NCBI GenBank assembly: GCA_019400425.1
Contig: JAFREE010000145.1
Span: forward strand, 1 to 60,518
Source: Hymenochaete sp. R1
Lineage: Eukaryota; Basidiomycota; Agaricomycetes; Hymenochaetales; Hymenochaetaceae
Direction: 5' to 3'
Length of the DNA: 60,518 nucleotides
A program made the translations under genes and the position numbers. Below the pieces are notes generated by a model, which saw only the letters and a program-made list of their open reading frames with translations, did no database searches and was not told the origin of the DNA. Shown here piece by piece: positions 24,118-34,936 of the stretch; positions within the stretch are counted from its first letter, which is position 1; every line of letters starts with the position of its first letter.

Positions 24118-27100
24118 TCACTCCTTGCTTCCCTTACCCTCAGCTTCCCCGCCGTTCTCCACAGCATTAACATCAACCTCGATAAGCACCCTCCCCTCCT
24201 CCACCATCTCCCCCTTCCGACATCCCACAACTCGCACAACCCCACCCACCTCAGCCCTCAACACCGTCTCCGTCTTCATACTCTCCAACACCACCAACGC
24301 CGCACCCTTCTCCACTTTCTCACCCTCCCCAACCTTCACATCCACAACCAAACTCGGCATCGGAGCTCTCAACGTCCCACTATTTGCGCCTGCAGCGATT
24401 TTGGCGGCGGTGGAGTCTTTGAGGGAGAGGAGCCATGACGGGGGTGGGAGGTGCAGGATGGTGCGATCCCCGTTGTGGAAGATGTGGATGCGTTCGGTAC
24501 CTGTGAGTGTGGTGCTCGGGTTCGTGGGCGTTGCATGCGGGGGTTGGGAGACGATTGTCGTGCGCAATTGGGAGTTTGAGAGGGTGGAGTGGATTGTCGA
24601 GGTTGAAGATGCAGGGGCCGATGTAGATGGGCCAATGGGATGGTTGAGTGTAGCGGAGACGGAAGGATAGACGGTCGTGGATGTTGGGGTAGTCACTGTT
24701 ATAGTGCAGATAGAAGGAGTTATGAACTTGAGATGCACAGTGGCTGGTGAATCGAAGGCGTCGTGTTGGAAGGTAATGAGACGCTCGTAAGTGTCACCGC
24801 CAAACCGACGAGGGCCGAGCGACGACCATAAGGATGATGACTGAGCAGGAGGGGCGATTTCACGTAGCACAATAAATAATCCTGCTTGAGCCAACACTTC
24901 TGGCTCTGGCTCCGACACGACTGGGAACAACTCGTCGTAGTGTTTCTGTCAAAATGTTAACTCTCAACTAAGGAGATATCAATGTATTTATGGATACCTG
25001 AATGAATCCGGTCTCAACCTCCCCACCGATAAAATGTGCGTTCCCAGCCAACGTCCTCAGAAACTCGATATTCGTTGATACACCTACAACTTGATACTCT
25101 TCCAAAGCCTTCCTTAGATACCTAAGAGCCTCGTCCCGATCCCTCCCATGCACGATAAGCTTCGAAATCAAAGGATCATAGAATACCTCGATGTTTGATC
25201 CTTGAGGAAAACCTTCTTCAAGGCGGACGGAGGACGATGTTGCTGGCGTGGAAATATGCAATAGCGGTCCGACGTCAGGGAGGAAGTTATTTCGTGGATT
25301 TTCGGCGTATATGCGTGCTTCAAAGGCGTGGCCCGTACGAGTGATTTGATCTTGGGTGAGTGGTAATGGATTGCCGGAAGCAACCTGAAGTACGACTGAG
25401 TGACCTGTACGTTTTTCAATCCGAAAGATACTTACCTCGAGTTGCCAGGCTACGAGATCCTGACCAGTGATCATCTCAGTCACTGGGTGCTACAGGTGCG
25501 TGTCAACATATTGCCTACGTAGGATAAACAAGGACCAAATCTACCTCGACCTGAAGCCTCGTATTCCTTGTGGCCGGATAAGCTTGAAAATCCCAGCAGC
25601 AAGACGAGTTCCACACTCACATTTCCATAAAAAAGAACTCCCCTGTATCATTGTCCAAAATGAACTCGACTGTCCCAGCCCCCAAATAGTCCACCGCCTT
25701 CGCTGCCGCAACTGCCTTCTCACACAGATCCTTCCTCAATCCCTCCTCCAAACCCGGCGCGGGGGCCTCCTCGATGATCTTCTGATGCCTCCTCTGCACC
25801 GAACAATCTCTCTCCCAAAGGCTCACCACATCTCCTCTCGTATCCCCAAATACTTGCACCTCCACATGCCGCGGCCGCACGATGTAGCGCTCCACAAGAA
25901 CCCGCGCGTCGCCGAAGCTCTTGGTGGCTTCGCGTTGCGCGGACTCAAGTTGGTCGAGAAAGTCGGTCTCGGCGCCTACGATCCGCATACCTTTTCCGCC
26001 GCCGCCCATGATGGCTTTGATGAGGACCGGGAAGCCGATGGATTGGGCTTCGCGAAGGAGGCGATCTGGGGTTTGGTCGCTGCCGTGATAGCCAGGGACA
26101 CAAGGGACGCCCGCCTTCGTCATGATCTCTTTAGACTCACTAAGAGGCACATAATTTGTAAATTTGTAGCACTATATAATCGTAGGTGTATGCGCACCTC
26201 TTAGAGCCCATACTCTCGATTGACTCTGGTGAAGGTCCAATAAAGACAACGCCTTCCTCACCCAACCGACGCGCGAAGTTGGCGTTTTCACTTAGAAATC
26301 CATATCTAACCTACCATTTCAGTGCTGTTCACATTCAAGCGAAAGAGGATCCATTCATACCCTGGATGAACGGCCTGTGGTCTTTCGTTTTAGCTTCCAG
26401 ATCATCTTCATGTTTCAAGTAGCCGCCGCTCACCTGTGCCTCACTCCTCCGAACAACTTCCAGAATCTTATCAACTCGTAGCTAGTTCAAGCAGAGAAGC
26501 GCAGCCGATCACTAGTAAGAATCCAATTTACGAGACCTAAAACCCAGTCTCGACTGAATGCAACTCACATAACTCTCACTACTCGGCGCCGGACCAATAC
26601 AATACGCCTCGTCCGCCTACAATAATAGAAATCCATCAAGTACCACCGTCTCCGAGAATTCCCTTAAAGAATTGGAACGCGAACACAGGCGAAACGTACC
26701 ATCTTAACGTGCAACGCTTCCTTATCCACCTCGCTATAGACTGCGACTGTCTTTATCCCGAGCCGGCGCGCGGTGCGTATAACTCGGCAGGCAATTTCTC
26801 CGCGGTTTGCGATGAGGATCTTGTTGAAGAGAGGTTTGCGGCCTGGGTTGGGGTTGGCATCGGTGTGAGGATGCGAGCCCGACCCCGAGCTACTATTGAG
26901 GTTATACGAGGTTGAGGTGGTTGAGACTGTTACACGTTGTCATCGGTTTTCTACTCATAGTAGATAGAAAGTGAGACGTACCAGAAGTGTACGCTCTCAT
27001 CTGCTGTAACCGTCTACCCCCTTCCCTTCCCGAAGCACCAGCACGAGCATCATACTCTTGCACGCATCTTCTCCCTCCTATCGATTTCTGATCCTCAAGC

Positions 27101-27228
27101 GCCGTAGAAGCACTCGTACTCGACTTCGGTTGCATGTGTACATGCCTGAGCCGCTGTCCCCCACCCCTTCCGCGTCCTAATAAGCCACGGACACACGCAT
27201 TCGCGCTTCGAGACGAACCAGACAACAT
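24118..27228 (-). CDS. MCCA: Methylcrotonoyl-CoA carboxylase alpha (biotin-containing) subunit, mitochondrial
   Basis: Starts at 27228 ([20 protein letters not shown]), an Arg/Ser-rich mitochondrial presequence. The biotin carboxylase domain includes [20 protein letters not shown], the ATP-grasp loop [53 protein letters not shown] and [20 protein letters not shown]. Part of that last block is a 22-nt microexon (25576-25555). [32 protein letters not shown] and a BT linker follow. The BCCP domain carries [17 protein letters not shown] and the biotinyl Lys in [18 protein letters not shown], ending EGKGSKE. With the beta subunit (not in the window) it carboxylates 3-methylcrotonyl-CoA in leucine breakdown. 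The residue after the biotinyl Lys is Thr rather than the common Met. The BT linker separates it from acetyl-CoA and pyruvate carboxylases. Confidence 0.93.
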
Positions 27229-27865
27229 TCTCAAGGTGCAGTCAAGTCAGTTCGTGTCTGTTACGACTTTGTTCTATCCTCGGTTGGTTTGGTAGGTTTG
27301 CGAAAAGTGGTGATTACAGCCAAGGTTTAGAAGTGCGAGAAAAAAAGTAATTAGATATCAAACGTAGTGGGATGGATGGACGGAAACAACTGTATTACAA
27401 CGTCTCCATCATAGAGTTCCGGTGAAGGAAGGGAAGAACCGAAAGAGCCGGAACGCGGTCCCATGACCGCATGATCCGCACCCGCGTATGCGCGCTCGAT
27501 TGACACCACTCAGCCATTATCATCATGCTCTAAGCTGTGGTACTCAGGAGACATTTACTTGATGCGAAAGCAAACATCGAAAGAAGGGGCTAGGGGATAG
27601 AACGAACAAAGCCTTCAAAAAAGTTTGAAAAAACGGAAGTCGAAACAACAGAATATGACTTTCGAGCAAACCAATGAAATCGATGAATAAGCAAACACGG
27701 CACAACGCAGACGTCAGCCAAAGACAGATATATACGAGTGCCCGTCGATTGTGGCACGTATTATAGGTTATAATCCGATAAACCAAAACGAGGGAAAAAT
27801 GAATCGTTTTCCCAAGGAATCAGTGGCCCAGTGCGTGGCTCATTATTATCTCTGCTAAATTTAGT
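27229..27865. other. Intergenic: carboxylase promoter / CorA 3' region
   Basis: No gene supported. AT-rich near the CorA end. Confidence 0.4.
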
Positions 27866-30285
27866 TTAGTTATACTCCTTGCCAGCGGGCGATTGGTAGA
27901 ATTGATTTACCTTCCTAGTAATGTAGACTTTCACCTTCTCCGTGAAAAAGCGAAACATTCCCGTCAAGTCCGACGACATGAATGTCACGATTACAATAGC
28001 CATCACTGGTACTGCTATTTCCCAGAAGCTAGATAAGGAATACTAGTAAAGAAGTCTGCCGTGAAATCGGAATCGGGCGCTTACAATACTTCAGAATTAT
28101 TATAAACAGTGTCTTGCATGCTATTGAAGTTCATTCCCTACCGTTTCCAACATAAGCACTGCTTTCAATAAGAAAGAGTAATGACGTACAAAGTAACCTG
28201 TCAATAATGACAAAGGGAGGGAGATTATCGTCGCCAATGTCAAACGGCGCCTTGTGCGGGGACAAAAGTATCAACGCTTGAACGTGGAGGGAGCACGACT
28301 TTCTCGTACATTTCTTTATTCATCTCGTACATCTCGAACGACGATATCTGCGATCTGATCAACATATGAAAGCACCACGATTAAGAAAATCCATACGTTC
28401 AAGTTGTAGTTGATCACGTTCTCAGAGACACGCGAAAATAAGTCCAAGCTACTGAGAATGTGGTCCATATGGTCGTGAACGTCTGCTAGATTAATCTTCG
28501 CTTTGAGGCTCATGAAACCCGCGACCTTAGTTGATGCTGTCCCCGAAGTTGAAGACGAGTCGATCAGAGCGGCGCCACGATCATCATCGTATTCCCTTAA
28601 TCCGTAAATTAGGGTCTTGATGGGTTTGAGTGTCTTCTTGAGCAAATTAAGATCTCCGGCGATGAGGTGCACTTGGATAAAGCTCAACTTCATTGAAGCA
28701 TGGAAGGACAAAAGATGCTCATACAAAGACGAACTGCCTCAGCTTTAGGCTTGACAAGCATAACTTCCTCAATTTCTCGGATCCTGGTCTGGTATTCTCC
28801 GATAACCTCGAAAGCCTCGTCGACAGCTAGAATATACTCAGTGTCATCACATCCGGAACGTGCAAAACTTACTTAAGGCAAGTAAATTCTGGACAAGAAG
28901 AGAGGAATCGGAAGTTAATTTTAAACCTGAATATACCTGACGCAGTCGAGTTATGATGGGCGCCGTAAAGTCTATATCGGCTCTTGTGTTCATCGATATT
29001 ATAGTGCCTTTTCAATGGTCAGTTCAGGGTTCATGAGCCGCTTCCGAATGTTCACTTACCATCGCGGAAGAGGAAAATGAAGAAAGGAATAACGTCGACT
29101 GATAGGCACTCACCACTTTTCTGCTGCTCAATAACTAAGCACTGAGGAGCTTGTTTCTCCTGCTAGTAGATCTATTAAATAGTTACGGACGAAATGACAT
29201 TGCTACTTACTGAACGCAAAGAAGGTACTTTCATTTTTCTACCTCTTCGAATCATCCCCATTTCGATATCGTCTGACGCTCCAAGTCTACTTGGTGAGGC
29301 CGCCAGGCCAATGAGAGCCCTCTCCTCGTCGTCTGATCCGCCCATTTCGTCCGAGGTGGATGAGCGAGACAATCGCAATCTGGCCTGCGCTATAGGCTCG
29401 GCATCGCCGTTATTGCGTATAAAAGTATGTCGGGCAACACGTATGAAAAGATGCTTGTTGTAGTAATCAGCCTTTGAAGCTGAGAATGGTACTCTTGGGT
29501 CTAGGACATCCTTCAGTGCCAGTGGATGAATATCTGGATTATTGTCAACGAGGAAACCGAGAACGTTTAAACCTCAAATACCACTCACTGTACTTCAGTG
29601 CAAGCATACATATAACATCCCAGTTAATCCCTCCAATATTAAACCATCGAACCTTCACCCATGGCTCCCTTCTACACGCCCCCTCATCCGACAAGAAATC
29701 CGTAAACGTCCGACTCTGAAAATTCCGGACACTCAACCCCACCGAGCTGTAATCCACCAGCTGAATCGTGCATTGCTGCTCGGTGCGTTTGTATTTTCGG
29801 AGCTCTCTCGGTAGATGCCGTTCAATATCATGCTCTATGCCTGCACGTGCACGTTTCATGAGTATCACTTTCCAAACAACGTTACGGAAGCGCTCTCGCG
29901 GATGAGTGTTAGGCAGGAATTGGGCAGAAGTGCTTCCGCTTGTCGTAGAACGAATGGGTACAGCGGGTGCTGATACTCCTGGAAGCTGCATCGAGTGTTG
30001 GTTGGACAACACGCTTGAATGGGAGGCCAATGAGATGTTATCGGGGTCCGAGGTACCTATAGAACTTGGACACATGTCTTGCAAATTCAAAGGTTCGGAA
30101 GGAGGAATATCTAGATATCCACTTTTCATGAGCTCTGTCGTTGAGCTGGTACCATGTGTGGTTCTAGCGGAAAACAAGGGCTTAGTCTTAGTGACATCTG
30201 AGTTCTGGTCCCGGTCCTCAGCATTTGAAAAAGAAGCAATGCAACGATCCCCCAATTTTCTGAATCCAGTCCTTCGTGGCGGCAT
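27866..30285 (-). CDS. CorA-family Mg2+ transporter
   Basis: Starts MPPRRTGFRKLGDRCIASFS (30285), with a long polar, Ser-rich cytosolic N-terminus. VRWFNIGGINWDVICMLAL follows, then DIHPLALKDVLDPRVPFSAS and KADYYNKHLFIRVARH, the CorA soluble domain. The coiled-coil stalk follows (LNLLKKTLKPIKTLIYGLRE, FMSLKAKINLADVHDHMDHI, LSSLDLFSRVSENVINYNLN). TM1 is RRLTLATIISLPLSLLTGYF, then an intron, then GMNF (28137-28129), the invariant GMN pore signature, and TM2 (FWEIAVPVMAIVIVTFMS). The C-terminus is basic (KVKVYITRKVNQFYQ). Likely a plasma- or vacuolar-membrane channel of the Alr1/Mnr2 branch; the branch is inference. There are many short introns. Confidence 0.9.
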
Positions 30286-31623
30286 CTTGTAACTTCAAAG
30301 GGCTGGGATGTTAATACAGCCTAGGAAAAAAGGGTTAGCGGTGGTGGATTATGATGGAGTCTAGCGTAAATCTATACCTTGGTTGCTCGCGAGGTAATGC
30401 AGAGCAATATCAAGCACAGGTCAAGAATGCTTTGCCTCCAAGTGCTCACAAGTGGATGAGAGAGGAGAGAAAGGGAGAGGAAGGAAGAGAATGAGTACTA
30501 AGAAACACTTGGGGCATTCAAACATCGTCCACCCCTCCTTCAAGTCCTTGCCCCTTCATCCCGCTAGGGTTTGGGGCATACTCACTAGGGTATTGGGCAA
30601 AACCATGAGAGGAATCAAACTGTATTCTCGTTATGCAAGATACCGTTCAGCATTGTCGGGAATGGACTTACAAGGTAATAATCTCGCCAATGAGCATACC
30701 CCATTCTCTCTCGAATACCTGCCCGTTTCCACCCCCCAAGCATCCCAAAATACTTGGATCCACTCCGAGCCACGAACACGCGTTTCGAGGCAAGTTCGAC
30801 AGTATGACGAACTGCCTAGACGTCCGACTCCCAAGTCTATTTAATTCTTCATTTAGTCGTCAGTTTGAAGAGTGCGGCTATAAGACGCAGCAACAATCAA
30901 GCGAGCTTTCGACGACGAAGTGAGACCAGGGAAGGCGCAAAGCACGTCTGAAGTCCACCGTCCAGTATTTTTTTCAGCGGCATCAACGTTTGTCGTGAAA
31001 GTGTGTGTGGCTGAAAATAGAAGTGATACGCGCGCGTCTGCGCGCCCAGCGTCTAAGTAAATCTAAACTCGCCTGGGAAAGAATTGCTTTATTTGGTCAA
31101 ATCGTGACATCAGTATTCTCACGCTCACAAAATTTAGCAGCCATATACATATATAACAGCAGACAAAGAAATAAAAACGAAACAGAGGAGTGCCATTAAA
31201 CAGAGAGTATAGAGTAAAGCACGTAAATGCAAAACAGGAAACGGAAAGCAGGGCACGCAAAGAAAAAGACGAGAGAAAGGGGAAAAAATGATAAAGACAG
31301 GAGGAATGGATTGAAAAGCGAATACTTGTGCTATGATATATCCTTAGTAATCCTATAGGTCGAGTCACTCAAGTTCACTGAAATGCAACGTTGTATGCTA
31401 TAAGATTGTAAACAATGAGATAAGAAGGGATTAAAATTAAGAAAAAAAATACAACGATGCAAAGGAGAGGTTCGTGTCCAAGTCCAGTCCGGTTATGAAA
31501 TTATGAATATTGAGAGAAGAGAGGAGGTGGGGGTGGGATGCGTCAAATGAAGAATATCTCTATGTTTACTACATTAAGGGAGGGGGAAGGGACCCAACCA
31601 TAATACCCTGATACCCATCCAGT
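30286..31623. other. Intergenic, 1.3 kb: CorA promoter and Skt5-like 3' region
   Basis: No gene supported. The part nearest the Skt5-like stop (31000-31620) is A-rich and looks like 3' UTR or intergenic DNA. Open frames at 30452-30923 have no protein-like character. Confidence 0.4.
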
Positions 31624-33524
31624 CTACATAATCACACAATCCTTATCCTTTACACTCTTCCCACCCGATCGCTCTCCATCCCTCGAATCTCGACTCAGTA
31701 CCGCGCCATGGCCCCCAGGCTGCTGGATCGGCCCTCCTTGGGGCGACTTAAGCCGCTGGATCGCACGTTTATCACCCTGGTCAGCGGCTTTCTTGTACCA
31801 ATCCAACGCGCTGCAATAGATCATAAAGAAAGAAAGGTGATCAGTCGAGAAGGTTCATTAAAGTACGAGAGAAACAAAAACAAGTGTATACTCACGCATC
31901 GACATTCTGCGTCGTCCCAATACCTGTCTCCAGGAAATATCCGCAGGTGTACATCGCCTTCACAAGCCCCGCCTCTGCCGCTCGTTCTGCCCAAAGGAAC
32001 GCCTCTGTGTCGGATTGGGGCAAGACGCCGGGTGACCCGACGAGGTACCATGCAGTTAGAGAGAAGCAGGCATCGCGATGGTTTTGTTGGGCTGCGATAT
32101 TCTGTATGAGGATGTTGGTGGTTAGTAACACATAGACGGAAATGGGACGACGATGAAGATGAACGCACGTAGTAATGTATCGAAAGCGCCGGGTCAGACG
32201 GACAGCCCATCTTCCCATTCTCGTAGCAGAAGCCTAGCTTATACGCGCTCGGTGCATACCCCAGCTCCGCGGCCTGAGCTAACAACTCCGCCGCATACTC
32301 ATTATCCACAAATACCACATTCTCCACCCCTCTCTCATGCAAGAGAGCTAACTCATGCAGCGCATGCGGGAACTCGGCCGAGGCGTGCTCGGCGGAGCGT
32401 TTCAGCCACTTGACGCCCTCCTTGGGCCGCTTTGAGAGGCCCAGCTCACCGTTCATCTCAGCAATCCCGAGCCGGTACATCGCGCCCGGGTGTAGGGATG
32501 TCGCGGCCTTGCGGAAGAACTGGACGGCTTTGGCAGACTCGCGCCGGCAGCCCCAGCCGTTCTCGCAGCATGTTCCCGCGCGGTAAGCGGCGTCGGGATG
32601 TCCGTGCTTGGCGGCGAGGACGAACATGGGGTATGCTCGGTCAAAGTCCTGTTTGCCTTTGGGGGTGCCGATGCCGTTGGCATAGCAGTCTGCGAGGAAG
32701 TATTGTGAGGCGGCATGTCCACGGTCGGCGAGCCGCTTGAGGAGGGTAATAGCCTCTCGAATAAGATCGTCGCGTTTCTCAACGGCGCGTTCGATTTCGA
32801 TCACGTTCCCAGCAGTCTCGGCAGGGATTGGCATAGACTTGGAAGCATCGATCATGAACACAGCGAATTCGAACTGGACCTCAGGGTCCTGCGTCTTCTT
32901 CGCATTCGCACGATAGAGTTCGAGCGTCTGTTCATGACTGAGCAAAGATGCCTGGTTCCCTGGTCGAAGATGGGAATGGTCGAGGAGCGGCTGTTGCTGC
33001 TGCGGAGGCGGAGACGGCGCGCGCTGGGATCGGCCGGCGACAGACTGTGACATGTACTGCTGGTCGTACGCACGCGGGTTCTGCGCGAAGAAGTCATCGT
33101 CATCATCGTTTACTCCTAAGTGCGGTGACGGGGTATTCTGCTCCTCGTCAGAGTATGAGTGGGTAGGTGGAGGTGGGAGTCGGCTGTTGCGGTCCTTTGG
33201 GCCAGGACTCTGCTCGTATTGGTATTGTTGTTGTTGAGGTTGCTGCTGGTATTGCCGTGCATCGTCAAAGTAGCCAGGATTGTTCGGTGGCGTACCGGGA
33301 TAGCCGCTGCGTCCACCTTGCCTCGAGGGTAGGGAGCCATATCGAGAAGCACGGTTGTCGTCGTAAGTGTCTTGGGGTTGGAAAGCGGAGTTGGTGCTGT
33401 AAGCGACGGATTGGCGAGGGTCGAATTGAGAGTCACGGTCTCGACGAGGAGGATAGTAGTCGAAGAGAGGACCGTCTGGGTTGTGGTCGCTGTTGGGAGG
33501 ATATGGAGGCTGAGCGACGCTCAT
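31624..33524 (-). CDS. SKT5: Skt5/Chs4-like chitin synthase III activator (Sel1 repeats, CaaX)
   Basis: Starts MSVAQPPYPPNSDHNPDGPL (33524). About 190 residues are disordered and rich in Pro, Gln, Tyr and Asp. A Sel1-like repeat domain follows (FAVFMIDASKSMPI, HAASQYFLADCYANGIGTPK, HPDAAYRAGTCCENGWGCRR, HPGAMYRLGIAEMNGELGLS, LHELALLHERGVENVVFVDN, APSAYKLGFCYENGKMG). Two short introns lie near 32100-32165 and 31822-31900. The last exons give RDACFSLTAWYLVGSPGVLP, GLVKAMYTCGYFLETGIGTT and ALDWYKKAADQGDKRAIQRL. The protein ends KSVKDKDCVIM: CVIM is a farnesylation CaaX box, as known for Chs4/Skt5. Such proteins recruit and activate chitin synthase III at septa. Divergent from ESS1 with a shared 410-bp upstream region. 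Confidence 0.9.
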
Positions 33525-33934
33525 GATTGCGAGTGAACTTTCTGACGATGTGGGAGACGGTAGGAGAGAGGAAGGGAGAGAGTTCGTGAAACGACGTCAC
33601 ACAAATGCGTGTGTACACTACGCTTGATCGGTAGTCAAAAATGCAGGGTCGCTGGATATTGTTTACTCGACTAAGACAAGGACCTGCCTTATGGTGAATC
33701 GGATGCCAGACGATGTTCTGTTGGACTAATGCTGGCTACGGAACGAAGATGATTGTCGAGGAGGAAGGAAGAGGAAGGAGAAGAAGATGGGAGTAAAAAG
33801 CAGCGAAAGGAAGCGTCGCCAACAGTGTCAGTGTGCTCAATGGGGCTCTTCCTCAATATAAACCACTTCTCTTCCTCCTCATCGCTCTCATCAATTCCTT
33901 TCACACCATCCACATCCACAGCAACAGCGTCATC
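33525..33934. promoter_or_regulatory. Shared divergent promoter SKT5-like / ESS1
   Basis: A 410-bp space between divergent starts. Purine- and pyrimidine-rich tracts are visible but no clear TATA box. Confidence 0.5.
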
Positions 33935-34567
33935 ATGGTCCGTATTTCATTTCATCGTGTAGCATATCCAACTCCTGACAGTACAAATAGTCTATACCTT
34001 GGGAAGTCCGTATGTCGCGCTCCCGCCAGCAGCCCTACTTCTTCAACAAAGACAATAACGAGTCGAGCTGGACCAACCCTGCAGGCCTCTCTCTCGATGA
34101 AATCAAGGCGTTGCCCGGCGCTGAGTTATTAGGTGTCGAGGGTGAGAAGCCCCAGCGCGTCCGTGCGAGCCATCTTCTCGTCAAGCACAGCGGCAGTCGT
34201 CGGCCATCAAGCTGGAAAGAGGTACGAGCATCCGCCTCTTGCCACTTTAACGGCTTCAATATAATAACAATAATCCCATCTATAATCACCACTTCCCCAG
34301 GACAAGATCACTCGATCCAAACAAGACGCCATCGAGCTCCTCCGCCAGTACGAAGTCCAGATCAACGGCGACCCCGCCAAGTTCGGCGAGTTCGCCTCCC
34401 AGCACTCGGATTGCTCATCCCATTCGAACAACGGTGACCTCGGCTGGTTCCAGAAGGGCATGATGCAGAAGCCGTTCGAGGACACGACATATGCGCTTGA
34501 GGTCGGGCAGATGTCGGATGTGATCGAGACGGATAGCGGGGTGCATTTGATTTTGCGGACGGGGTGA
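33935..34567 (+). CDS. ESS1: Pin1/Ess1-type peptidyl-prolyl cis-trans isomerase (WW + parvulin)
   Basis: The best model puts the start codon alone in exon 1 (33935-33937), followed by exons 33991-34221 and 34301-34567: 166 residues beginning MSIPWEVRMSRSRQQPYFFN. The WW domain has both Trp (WEVRMS...SSWTNP). The parvulin domain has HLLVKHSGSRRPSSWKE (phosphate-binding Arg pair), FASQHSDCSSHSNNGDLGWF with the active-site Cys, FEDTTYALEVGQMS and SGVHLILRTG. It isomerises phospho-Ser/Thr-Pro bonds, notably in the RNA polymerase II CTD. The donor after ATG is GTCCGT, which is weak, so the first exon is uncertain. Starting at the internal Met 34012 would remove the first WW Trp, which argues against it. 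Confidence 0.9.
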
Positions 34568-34936
34568 GGGAGGGTTGGATGCTGAGTTGACGGAGACGGA
34601 TTGAAGAATACGATGAGCAAGTTAAAGACTGGATGTAACTGTAGATATACGAACGAAGCCGAATGGAAATGTGTCCCCATCGACCATCAGCGCGCGCTCA
34701 GCTCAACGCTCACTTGCTAAATCCTATCTTCTCGCGACGTCTCATCTCTATCTCCTGCCTCTGGTACTCCTCCGCAATCTCCGTCTCGGCTAGCAAACAT
34801 TAATGACTCGGACGTCCTGATTTACAAACGCTTGAAAAGGCTGCTCTGTTCGACGAAACAGCATCTTAGGTTGAAGGTTCCTGCCCGTGTCGCACTCTCA
34901 GGCTCTGTATCCAACAACCTTGAAGCTCAAATCCCA
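34568..34936. other. Intergenic: ESS1 3' region and promoter of the MOSC gene
   Basis: No gene supported. The frame is open upstream of 34937 in the same phase, but it has no in-frame ATG. Confidence 0.4.

Noticed and set aside
30452..30923. Plus-strand frames of 130 and 96 codons in the CorA upstream region
   Set aside because: No family similarity or promoter elements, and both are rich in chance-like composition.
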